Source: JAYSRU01 sp043720875 (lineage in GTDB: Bacteria > Bacteroidota > Bacteroidia > Flavobacteriales_D > Crocinitomicaceae). From it: 14,123 bases of DNA. This document shows, piece after piece, positions 8,083 through 14,100 of the stretch; within the stretch, counting starts at the first letter, position 1; each line of letters begins with the position of its first letter. A model generated the notes under the pieces. It saw only the letters and a list, made by a program, of their open reading frames with translations, was not told the origin of the DNA and did not search any database. The stretch covers positions 1 through 14,123 of the forward strand of contig JAYSRU010000118.1 in assembly GCA_043720875.1 (NCBI GenBank). Reading direction: 5' to 3'. The position numbers and the translations under genes are program-made.

Positions 8083-9315
8083 ATGATTTTTGATCGCTTA
8101 ATTAATCTGGGAGTTACCACCGATTTAGGGTTCTACCGTAAAAGGGAAGCGCGCATCGTTAATCTATATTCTTTAATTACGTTAGTTGGTCTTACTTGCG
8201 GGATATCTACTGTTTTCTTTGTTTCTGGTACCTACCCTGCTCCGATTGTCTTATTCACAACTATATGCTCCCTGCTCATATTGTTTTTGAATGCAAATAA
8301 ATATTATGACCTAGCGACGTATTTCTTCGTCATTCCACTGAACATCAATATTTTTGTAATCAACCAACAACATTATGTCTCTGATGGTGCTGTCTTATAC
8401 TACTTTCCTCTTATTTTTTGCTTAGCTTTACTGCACAATCCTACGATTCCCAACAGAAGAAGCGTATTTTTCTTTGGTCTTATTCTTGTCAATTTTGTGG
8501 TTGCACAAACGACAACAATTGAATTCCTAAAACTTCCAAATCTAAGCGAAAAAGATAATCTATTCATCTTTAACTTCAACAGCTATTTAACAGTATTCTT
8601 AACCATATCTTTAGTATACTTAGTTGTACGCTTGTTAAACAAGCAAGATAAAGAATCTATGCTACTTTTAACAAAACAACAAGATTCGCAAGAAAAAATT
8701 TCCCAATCCCTTAAAGAAAAGGAAGTCTTAATCGCTGAAATTCAACATCGCGTTAAAAACAATCTAGCTGTAATTACAGGTTTGTTAAACCTTCAAACGG
8801 AAAAAGCTCCGTGCGAAGTTTCACGTCAATTAATGTTGGAATCTAGTAAGCGCGTAATGAGTATTGCAATGGTCCACAATAGTTTGTACAAAAAAAATGA
8901 CCTCTCAGAAATAAACTTAAAAAATTATTTAAGTGAATTGACTCAAGATTTGGTGAACAGCTTGCCGCTACCCTCTGGAAACTTTATTTTTGTTGATGAA
9001 CATTTGGAAGATATAACTATTGGGATAACTAAAGCAGTTCCGATAGGTTTGATATTGAACGAGGCCATAACTAACGCACTTAAACATGCCTTTAACCATA
9101 TTGAAAAACCTGAACTTAAAATCAACCTAAAAACCGTTGAAGGTATGATTACAATTACCATTTCTGACAATGGTCCAGGATTTCCAAAGGTTATAGATTT
9201 TGACGAATCTTCTGTAGGTGTTTCACTTATGGAATCACTTTCAGAACAAATTGACGCAACTTTTGAATATGGCTCGTCGAATGGTGCTTGGATCAAATTA
9301 ACTTTCATGAAATAA
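8083..9315 (+). CDS. Membrane sensor histidine kinase, HisKA_2 type
   Basis: A 410-residue protein. Residues about 28-185 hold six hydrophobic segments (near 29-48, 53-70, 77-93, 104-118, 127-145, 167-185) acting as the membrane sensor part. A short linker leads to the HisKA_2 dimerisation domain with EIQHRVKNNL at 219-228; H222 is the phospho-acceptor. The ATPase domain has an N-box LNEAITNALKHAF at 325-337, the G1 box SDNGPGF at 361-367 and a GVSLMESL segment at 379-386. HisKA_2 kinases often signal through general-stress or light pathways. No response regulator is adjacent, so its partner is encoded elsewhere. It starts 79 bp after the glycosyltransferase; TAGTTTTA at 8054-8061 is a one-mismatch -7 box that could drive it. 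Confidence 0.9.
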   Translation: MIFDRLINLGVTTDLGFYRKREARIVNLYSLITLVGLTCGISTVFFVSGTYPAPIVLFTTICSLLILFLNANKYYDLATYFFVIPLNINIFVINQQHYVSDGAVLYYFPLIFCLALLHNPTIPNRRSVFFFGLILVNFVVAQTTTIEFLKLPNLSEKDNLFIFNFNSYLTVFLTISLVYLVVRLLNKQDKESMLLLTKQQDSQEKISQSLKEKEVLIAEIQHRVKNNLAVITGLLNLQTEKAPCEVSRQLMLESSKRVMSIAMVHNSLYKKNDLSEINLKNYLSELTQDLVNSLPLPSGNFIFVDEHLEDITIGITKAVPIGLILNEAITNALKHAFNHIEKPELKINLKTVEGMITITISDNGPGFPKVIDFDESSVGVSLMESLSEQIDATFEYGSSNGAWIKLTFMK

Positions 9316-9341
9316 GAACCATGAGTCAACAGTCAATTAAG

Positions 9342-9752
9342 CTAAAGCATAAAACTTTTCAAGGCTAAGTCATATCCTTTTAAGCCAAATCCAAAAATAC
9401 ATCCTTCACAAACGGGTGAAAGCAATGACTCATGTCGAAAGGATTCCCTTCCACTAATATTACTAATGTGCACTTCAATTACTGGAATAGATATTCCTGA
9501 AACGGCATCACGCAACGCAACACTTGTATGCGTGTAACCACCTGCGTTTAGAATAATTCCGTCGTGTGTTGCAGCGTGCAAGAAATTTATCAATTCACCT
9601 TCTACGTTGGATTGCAAATAGTCGATTTCTAACGTTGGATTGTTGACACGTAATTCTAATACATACGTTTCGAAGGAAACATTACCATACATTTGCACTT
9701 CTCTTGTACCTAGAAGGTTAAGATTGGGTCCATTTAGAATTAAAATACGCAT
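9342..9752 (-). CDS. aroQ: Type II 3-dehydroquinate dehydratase
   Basis: A 136-residue enzyme that dehydrates 3-dehydroquinate to 3-dehydroshikimate, step three of the shikimate pathway, in the cytoplasm. Family marks are ILNGPNLNLLGTRE at 5-18, the lid Tyr22 in MYG, NAGGYTHTSVALRDA at 69-83, EVHISN at 93-98 and GRESFRHES at 101-109; the catalytic Tyr22 and His95 are both present. The length is normal for the family. The open frame extends upstream to 9845, but the conserved N-terminus MRILILNGPN fixes the start at ATG 9752. The gene is divergent from xerD with 3 bp between start codons, and convergent with the kinase gene with a 26-bp gap. Confidence 0.95.
   Translation of the reverse strand: MRILILNGPNLNLLGTREVQMYGNVSFETYVLELRVNNPTLEIDYLQSNVEGELINFLHAATHDGIILNAGGYTHTSVALRDAVSGISIPVIEVHISNISGRESFRHESLLSPVCEGCIFGFGLKGYDLALKSFML
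9692..9726 (+). promoter_or_regulatory. Candidate xerD promoter inside aroQ
   Basis: TTTG at 9692-9695 is followed after 23 nt by TAAGATTG at 9719-9726, one mismatch from TAnnTTTG. It would give a leader of about 24 nt. It lies in aroQ coding sequence because there is no free intergenic DNA. Confidence 0.25.
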
Positions 9753-9755
9753 AAG

Positions 9756-10655
9756 ATGACCGTTTGGGAACGTAATATTAAGAATTTTGTCGCATACCTC
9801 AGCATTGAAAAGGGATTGTCTGATAATTCTATTTTTGCGTATCAAAACGACGTCTCTAAATTAATGGACTTTGCATTCGCCCAGAACCTTGAATTTAACC
9901 AACTGAAGGATCAAGATTTGCGACAGTTTATTGCCGTGTTGTATGACTTAGGACTCTCTGCACGTTCGCAAGCGCGCGTAATTTCAGGTATCAAGCAATT
10001 TTTTAGTTTTTTGTTGTTGGAAAATGAAATCGATTACGATCCAACAGAATTATTAGTGATGCCAAAAATTGGCGTTAAACTACCAGAAGTATTGACCATT
10101 GAGGAAGTTGACCAACTCATTGCTGCGGTTGATTTGAATAAAAAAGAAGGTCAGCGGAATCGTACCATGCTTGAAACACTTTACAGCTGCGGATTGCGCG
10201 TTAGTGAATTAATTAACCTTCGATTTTCTGAAATATTTGAAAAAGAAGGATTTATTCGCGTTATCGGAAAAGGCAATAAACAGCGCCTTGTACCATTGAG
10301 CGATAGTGTGTTAGCGGAACTTGAAGTATATCAAAATCAGACACGCAACACACAAATAACTGTAAAAGGTAATGAAGATTATGTTTTTTTAAACCGGAGA
10401 GGAGCGCGCTTAACACGTGTGATGATTTTTACCATTATTAAAAATCTGGCCGATCAAATCAATCTCCAGAAAACCATTAGTCCGCATACCTTTCGTCATG
10501 CCTTTGCAACTCATTTGCTGGAAGGAGGAGCAAACTTACGCACCATACAAGAAATGTTGGGACATGAATCTATTGCCACTACGGAAATTTATACGCACTT
10601 AGATCAGCGTTTTGTACGTGAAGCCATTCTAAGCTTTCACCCAAGAAATAAATAG
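9756..10655 (+). CDS. xerD: Tyrosine recombinase XerD/XerC family
   Basis: A 299-residue site-specific recombinase of normal Xer length. It has an N-terminal SAM-like core-binding domain (residues 1-90) and a C-terminal catalytic domain with the full set of active-site residues: R148 (CGLRVSEL), K172 (GKGNKQR), H244 and R247 (HTFRHAFATHLLEGG), H270 (LGHES) and nucleophile Y279 (EIYTHL). In the cell XerC and XerD resolve chromosome dimers at dif with FtsK. Assignment to XerD rather than XerC is by general resemblance. The N-terminus MTVWERNIKNFVAYLSIEKGLS matches the family start, fixing ATG 9756. It is probably a housekeeping gene rather than part of the element downstream, because aroQ and the tRNA gene flank it. 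Confidence 0.9.
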   Translation: MTVWERNIKNFVAYLSIEKGLSDNSIFAYQNDVSKLMDFAFAQNLEFNQLKDQDLRQFIAVLYDLGLSARSQARVISGIKQFFSFLLLENEIDYDPTELLVMPKIGVKLPEVLTIEEVDQLIAAVDLNKKEGQRNRTMLETLYSCGLRVSELINLRFSEIFEKEGFIRVIGKGNKQRLVPLSDSVLAELEVYQNQTRNTQITVKGNEDYVFLNRRGARLTRVMIFTIIKNLADQINLQKTISPHTFRHAFATHLLEGGANLRTIQEMLGHESIATTEIYTHLDQRFVREAILSFHPRNK

Positions 10656-10697
10656 TGATTACTGCATAAAAATGATAGCGACTGATTAGATTTGGCT

Positions 10698-10705
10698 TAT
10701 CTTTG
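10698..10705 (+). promoter_or_regulatory. -7 promoter box of tRNA-Arg
   Basis: TATCTTTG matches TAnnTTTG exactly and ends 10 bp before the first tRNA base. No clear -33 TTTG was found. Confidence 0.55.
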
Positions 10706-10715
10706 CACGCAATAC

Positions 10716-10787
10716 GGCACCGTAGTTCAATGGATAGAATAGAAGTTTCCTAAACTTTAGATCTAGGTTCGATTCCTAGCGGAGCCA
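10716..10787 (+). tRNA. tRNA-Arg (anticodon CCT)
   Basis: A full cloverleaf folds over 72 nt: acceptor 10716-10722 with 10780-10786; D stem GTTC/GAAT at 10725-10728 and 10737-10740; anticodon stem 10742-10746 with 10754-10758 and loop TTCCTAA, anticodon CCT at 10749-10751; four-base variable loop; perfect T stem CTAGG/CCTAG around TTCGATT; discriminator A at 10787. CCA is not encoded, as usual in Bacteroidota. It decodes AGG. One oddity is that the fourth acceptor pair is A-A (10719 against 10783) where A-T is expected. The repeat and terminator hairpin begin 2-5 bp after the gene. Confidence 0.92.
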
Positions 10788-10789
10788 CT

Positions 10790-10812
10790 TTTGGGAAATT
10801 GAATACATTATT
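10790..10812 (+). repeat. 23-bp direct repeat, tRNA-side copy
   Basis: This copy starts TTTGGGAAATTG and ends ATACATTATT; it is identical over 23 bases to 12507-12529. It begins 2 bp after the tRNA-Arg gene and forms the left part of the hairpin at 10793-10816. Confidence 0.9.
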
Positions 10813-10822
10813 TCCCTTTTTT
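10793..10822 (+). terminator. Intrinsic terminator of tRNA-Arg
   Basis: GGGAAAT at 10793-10799 pairs with ATTTCCC at 10810-10816 across a 10-nt loop, followed by six T at 10817-10822. The position, just after the tRNA, fits a rho-independent terminator. Confidence 0.7.
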
Positions 10823-10903
10823 GAAATTATATTTTCCCATAAATTGTGTTGTTTTCAAACTAATTTTAGATTTCGTGCGCGTGTATCAACGGGTCTGTAC
10901 ATG

Positions 10904-10924
10904 ATGAAAAACCAACTTTTTCAT
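10904..10924 (+). repeat. Inverted repeat upstream of the transposase
   Basis: ATGAAAAA at 10904-10911 and TTTTTCAT at 10917-10924 form a perfect 8-bp inverted repeat around CCAAC. Its right arm touches the first base of the -7 box, so it could be an operator, a transposase-binding site, or a hairpin that limits read-in. Confidence 0.5.
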
Positions 10925-10931
10925 AGTTTTG
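10924..10931 (+). promoter_or_regulatory. -7 promoter box of the transposase
   Basis: TAGTTTTG matches TAnnTTTG. The predicted start near 10937 leaves a leader of roughly 14 nt before ATG 10951. No clear -33 element was found. Confidence 0.4.
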
Positions 10932-10950
10932 CAAACCCAAATATTTTTCC

Positions 10951-12242
10951 ATGGCCACTTATCAACACTATTCTACTGCTCTAAAATCATATTATTCACT
11001 TGGTTTGCAAGATCAATTTGTAACAAAAAGTGTGCGTGATTTGATCCCGAATTCGACTGCTTTTGGATGTAAAAATCATTTCAATAAAGAAATTATTGGA
11101 AAAGAATTGAATGCCAATTTTGACAAAACCAAATCTGAGATCCAAGCACTCTATGCTCCTCACGCAAAAGTTATGAGAGAAACTACCCTTGCTTTTTCCA
11201 AATTCGTAACCTTACTTATTAATTCTTTTGAGCAAAAAACATTTCAAAAAACAATGCGCGCTAAGAAAACGGATCTTATCAATTTTTTAGAAGAATTTTC
11301 AGGCATCATTTCTTACAAAACTGCATCTAGTTGGATGTCTATTTCTGAAAAAACATTGTACAGCTGGAGACATCGCGTAAAATTTAAATGCGATGCTTCT
11401 CCATTTTTAGCGTGTGTGAAACGGCATCCAAACCAAGCCACACTTCGTGAAGTACAAATAATTAAAGAATATTTAGAAAATGAAAAATACCAGCATTGGG
11501 GAATTCATTCCATTTGGGCGGTAGCATTCAAAAATGGAATCACTTCACTTTCCTGTGAAACTTGGAGGTTCTACAATTCATTTTTAAATTTTCGAAGCAA
11601 AACAAAAAAAGGAAAGAAACCCCCAAATAGTGCCCCACTTCGAGCTGATGTAATTAATGAAATGTGGCACGCAGATATTACTGTTTTCAAAACTATGGAT
11701 GGTGTAAAACATTACATTTACACCGTTATGGACAACTATTCGCGTTACATTCACTCTTGGAGAATTGAAAAAGTTGTTTCTGCAAAAATTAGACTTGAAA
11801 CCATTACTGATGCCATTGCAAGTGCATTTAACGGTGTAACTTTTCAAGATTTGCATTTGATTACAGATGGTGGACCTGAAAACGATAATTTGACCTTAAA
11901 AATGTTCATGAAAGCAAATGAAACGAGTATAAAACATCCATTGCTTTACGTGATATTGTTCAATCAAACTCAATGATGGAAAGGTTTTATTATTCTTCAA
12001 AATATCAGTGTTTATACCTAAAACCAATTTTAAACCTTGATCATCTCACATCTACTTTTACCAATTGGATCGAAGAATATCACACACAAAAACCACATTA
12101 TGCACATGGAATTTACACGCCTCAAGAAGTACTCGAGGGAGCAAATTTGAAAATATGTTTCAAAGAAATAATCAAAAATGCGAGTAAATTAAGACGTGAA
12201 GTAAATAAAAATGTCAATTGTATCAAAAAATGTGTCGAATAA
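10951..12242 (+). pseudogene. DDE (rve-type) transposase, frameshifted
   Basis: Two reading frames together make one transposase of about 429 residues. The first frame (10951-11976) has a C-terminal HTH at about 122-147 (SWMSISEKTLYSWRHRVKFKC), then an integrase core with WHADIT (D242) and LITDGGPEN (D306). At about 11938-11940 the conserved sequence passes to another frame, giving IALRDIVQSNSMMERFY; the catalytic Glu (in MMER) and the end (EEYHTQKPHYAHGIYTPQEVLEG) lie there, up to 12242. In the first frame translation ends at 11976 without the Glu, so the product should be inactive. The core resembles IS3/IS481-like integrases, but I cannot fix the family. No classic X-XXY-YYZ slippery site lies at the break. 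Confidence 0.8.
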
Positions 12243-12308
12243 TGTACCACCCTCAGCTGACGGATCAAATTTCAGTAAACCTATGACTCTTCAACTTTAA
12301 AAATCACC

Positions 12309-12330
12309 AAAATCAATCTGTTTTGATTTT
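12309..12330 (+). repeat. AT-rich hairpin after the transposase
   Basis: AAAATCAA at 12309-12316 and TTGATTTT at 12323-12330 form an 8-bp inverted repeat with a 6-nt loop. It may help end transcription from the transposase. The rest of the gene-free stretch 12243-12506 holds only this hairpin and the palindrome at 12400-12433. Confidence 0.3.
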
Positions 12331-12399
12331 AATAAACATGATTTTCAAGTAGTATGTATGTTTTTGAGTGATCATAACCGCAACTATTCTTCTTACAAA

Positions 12400-12433
12400 G
12401 TAAAAACATCCATCAGCTGATGGATGTTTTTAC
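12400..12433 (+). terminator. Bidirectional terminator, 34-bp perfect palindrome
   Basis: The 17 bases 12400-12416 are the exact reverse complement of 12417-12433, centred on CAGCTG. The GC-containing stem CATCCATC/GATGGATG is preceded by five A and followed by five T, so it can terminate on both strands. It lies between the rightward transposase and the leftward MORN gene, ending transcription from each. Confidence 0.65.
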
Positions 12434-12506
12434 ATGTCTTTAATTTTCAAATAGTTACGAATATTCGAATCCTTTTTCTAAAAAAATGTTGTGTTTGGCG
12501 GTGGAG

Positions 12507-12529
12507 TTTGGGAAATTGAATACATTATT
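12507..12529 (+). repeat. 23-bp direct repeat, distal copy
   Basis: Identical to 10790-10812. Here the bases after it (ACCAATAA) do not complete the hairpin found at the tRNA copy. Its last two bases are part of the stop codon of the MORN-like gene on the opposite strand. It is preceded by GGCGGTGGAG, which partly resembles a tRNA 3' end. Confidence 0.9.
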
Positions 12530-13067
12530 ACCAATAAGGGTTTTGAAATTCATATTTTAAAAATTCTCCATTTTCGTATCTTGATATTGTAATAATTTGA
12601 CCATTAAAAAATGAGATACAAATCCCGTCCTTTAAACCATGCTTATAGGAGTTAAAAGTAGTCATTGAAAAAGATGTTATTCTTTTGTGAATCACATTAT
12701 AACCAAGTTCGATACCATTTTTTTTGCCCTCCAAGAAAAATGTAGATGCATAAGACACCATTCTCTTTTCCCTCTTAATCACCTCATATCTAAATGTCTC
12801 AAATAGAGAATCTTTAAGTCCATTTTTAAAATGGGCTATCAACACAATCGAACTACGAGTACTATCTTTTTTTTTCTCATCATGAAAATAATAATTACCG
12901 TCTGGTAAACTGTCCTTAAGATGATCTATTCCATGATACGTCACGAATTTGGATAAGCTATCTTTAAAATACTTCTCTCTATCTTCAAAAAAAACATGAA
13001 ATTCTGTATCTTGAGAATAGAGAACGTATTGTAATAAACAAAACAATATTATCAGAATTCTTTTCAT
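12528..13067 (-). CDS. Secreted MORN-like repeat protein, candidate immunity/antitoxin
   Basis: A 179-residue protein with a clear signal peptide (MKRILIILFCLLQYVLYS, cleavage near 18-19). Several MORN-type strand-turn units follow: FKNGLKDSLF at 80-89, FFLEGKKNGIELGY at 110-123, YKHGLKDGICISF at 141-153 and YENGEFLKYEF at 164-174. Bacteroidota proteins with such repeats are often annotated as YwqK-family antitoxins, though that function is weakly supported. Its ATG overlaps the stop of the Rhs-tip gene by one base (TAATG), so the two are probably translated together. By position it is the candidate immunity protein for the Rhs toxin tip. The signal peptide would place it in the periplasm or at the surface, which constrains where the toxin could act. 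The role is inferred from context only. Confidence 0.7.
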   Translation of the reverse strand: MKRILIILFCLLQYVLYSQDTEFHVFFEDREKYFKDSLSKFVTYHGIDHLKDSLPDGNYYFHDEKKKDSTRSSIVLIAHFKNGLKDSLFETFRYEVIKREKRMVSYASTFFLEGKKNGIELGYNVIHKRITSFSMTTFNSYKHGLKDGICISFFNGQIITISRYENGEFLKYEFQNPYW

Positions 13068-14053
13068 TATTTTAATATAATATTTTGAGCACTTGATACT
13101 CCATTGACAAGATTTGAGAGTGTTTGGTCTGAGTTAGTCCCATCGATTATCAACATTCCAGAATTTTTCGATTTATTAGCCCCATCTTCCTCTGGAAAGA
13201 AAGTGTATCCAGCTCCTCTTTGAACATTTGGCATTGCTTCAGCTGTATACGTTTTCTCTTCTGTTTCTCCGCGATTAGTATAAGCCGCACCTTCGTATAG
13301 ATACTTTGCCAAATCTGGTGTTAGCCCGTCCTTCGAATCACCCAATAATTTAAGGAAATAATTAAAACTTCCGTTATACGTGACTATTGACTTCGAACCT
13401 TTGTTAGATCCTTTATTACCCTCCTTAAACTCTCTTGTTGTATTTACATCAGGGGTCTTCGTAATTGCTATTTGAACTTCGATACGCTTAGGTTCTTTGA
13501 CCAGTTGATAAAAATGATATGCATCAAGCTGTTCCGCATCTGTGAGAGTTACAGCTTGTTTTTTCAAATGCTTCGTAAATTGCTTAAAGGAATCAAAGTT
13601 CTCTTTTATTGTCAGAATACTTTCATCTTTTCCATAGGGTTCAAAAGTAAACGCTTTTGCAAATTTATCAGCTGTTTTATCTATAAATTCTTGAGCATCT
13701 TGGTTAGCAGGGTCTAAATAATCTCCATTAATATCCTTATAAATCAGTGGATTATCCCCATTACTCGAATATGGAGATAAATAAGGATATTTTGAAGATA
13801 ATGCATCGATCGTCAACCATCGCCCCAATCTCGGATCTAACATCCTCGCACCAAAATCATAACTGTTTCCGTCACCTTTCACTTCATCATCGGCTTCCAT
13901 TCCATTAAACCCAAATCGGAAGCTTTTATTCACCCCACTTTTCTTCAAATTTCTGCCCTTCAACTCACAACCGAATGGTGACGAGTATAGACCCTTTTTT
14001 ACGTTTGAAAAACGCTCGGGTCTTACTGAAAATGTAGAATAATTTTGTAGCAT
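13067..14053 (-). CDS. Orphan Rhs core C-terminal tip with variable (toxin-like) domain
   Basis: A protein of 328 residues from ATG 14053. About residues 23-110 are the end of an Rhs core: SPFGCELKGR, FGFNGMEADDEVKGDGNSY, the hallmark MLDPRLGRWLTIDAL, then SPYSSNGDNPLIYKDINGD. Everything after about residue 116 is a variable domain I do not recognise; it ends in GYTFFPEED and a segment rich in Ser and Asn. Full-length Rhs proteins carry long YD repeats first and are well over 1,000 residues; here none are present and an in-frame stop lies at 14108-14110, so this is a detached tip. A TTG at 14095 would add a Leu/Phe-rich stretch encoded by a terminator T-tract, so I prefer the ATG. No secretion signal is evident. 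The MORN-like gene is coupled downstream. Confidence 0.75.
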   Translation of the reverse strand: MLQNYSTFSVRPERFSNVKKGLYSSPFGCELKGRNLKKSGVNKSFRFGFNGMEADDEVKGDGNSYDFGARMLDPRLGRWLTIDALSSKYPYLSPYSSNGDNPLIYKDINGDYLDPANQDAQEFIDKTADKFAKAFTFEPYGKDESILTIKENFDSFKQFTKHLKKQAVTLTDAEQLDAYHFYQLVKEPKRIEVQIAITKTPDVNTTREFKEGNKGSNKGSKSIVTYNGSFNYFLKLLGDSKDGLTPDLAKYLYEGAAYTNRGETEEKTYTAEAMPNVQRGAGYTFFPEEDGANKSKNSGMLIIDGTNSDQTLSNLVNGVSSAQNIILK

Positions 14054-14060
14054 AAGGAAC

Positions 14061-14092
14061 AAAAAAAGGAGTTCGCACGCGCGAAAGACTCC
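14061..14092 (-). terminator. Terminator-like hairpin just before the Rhs-tip gene
   Basis: On the minus strand GGAG (14092-14089) pairs with CTCC (14071-14068) and TTCGC (14085-14081) with GCGAA (14076-14072), with a 3-nt bulge and GCGT loop, followed by seven T (14067-14061). It would stop leftward transcription arriving from beyond the window, 7 bp before the Rhs-tip ATG. Confidence 0.6.
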
Positions 14093-14100
14093 CAAATATA
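14093..14100 (-). promoter_or_regulatory. -7-like box upstream of the Rhs-tip gene
   Basis: TATATTTG on the minus strand matches TAnnTTTG. Its predicted start (near 14086) falls inside the hairpin at 14068-14092, so it is uncertain whether both signals work together. No -33 TTTG is visible before the window ends. Confidence 0.3.

Larger units (their letters stand above)
10790..12529 (+). mobile_element. 1.7-kb segment bracketed by 23-bp direct repeats, with a decayed transposase
   Basis: The two exact 23-bp repeats bound a segment whose only recognisable gene is a frameshifted DDE transposase. A 23-bp repeat is much longer than the usual 2-14 bp target duplication of an insertion sequence, and the left copy abuts a tRNA 3' end. 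The segment may therefore be a tRNA-targeted integration unit, or an IS nested in an older duplicated site. I could not find convincing terminal inverted repeats near the transposase, so the exact ends of any IS are unresolved. Confidence 0.5.

Noticed and set aside
9753..9845. N-terminal extension of aroQ to 167 residues
   Set aside because: The extra 31 residues overlap xerD, and the family starts at MRILILNGPN.
9756..10655. xerD as the integrase of the tRNA-linked element
   Set aside because: It lies outside the repeats, has the normal Xer length and motifs, and is paired with aroQ, so a housekeeping role is more likely.
10799..10984. Small 61-residue ORF before the transposase
   Set aside because: It runs through the terminator hairpin and promoter region in another frame and shows no protein-like pattern.
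11938..11976. Programmed -1 frameshift joining two transposase ORFs
   Set aside because: No X-XXY-YYZ slippery heptamer is present, and the break lies inside the catalytic core, so a mutation is the simpler reading.
12400..12433. CRISPR repeat or dif-like site
   Set aside because: The palindrome occurs once, has no spacers, and is fully explained as a terminator; it lacks the XerC/XerD arm and 6-bp centre layout of dif.
14054..14095. Signal peptide or membrane helix at the N-terminus of the Rhs tip (TTG start)
   Set aside because: The Leu/Phe stretch is encoded by the hairpin and its T-tract, and the ATG at 14053 is a better start.
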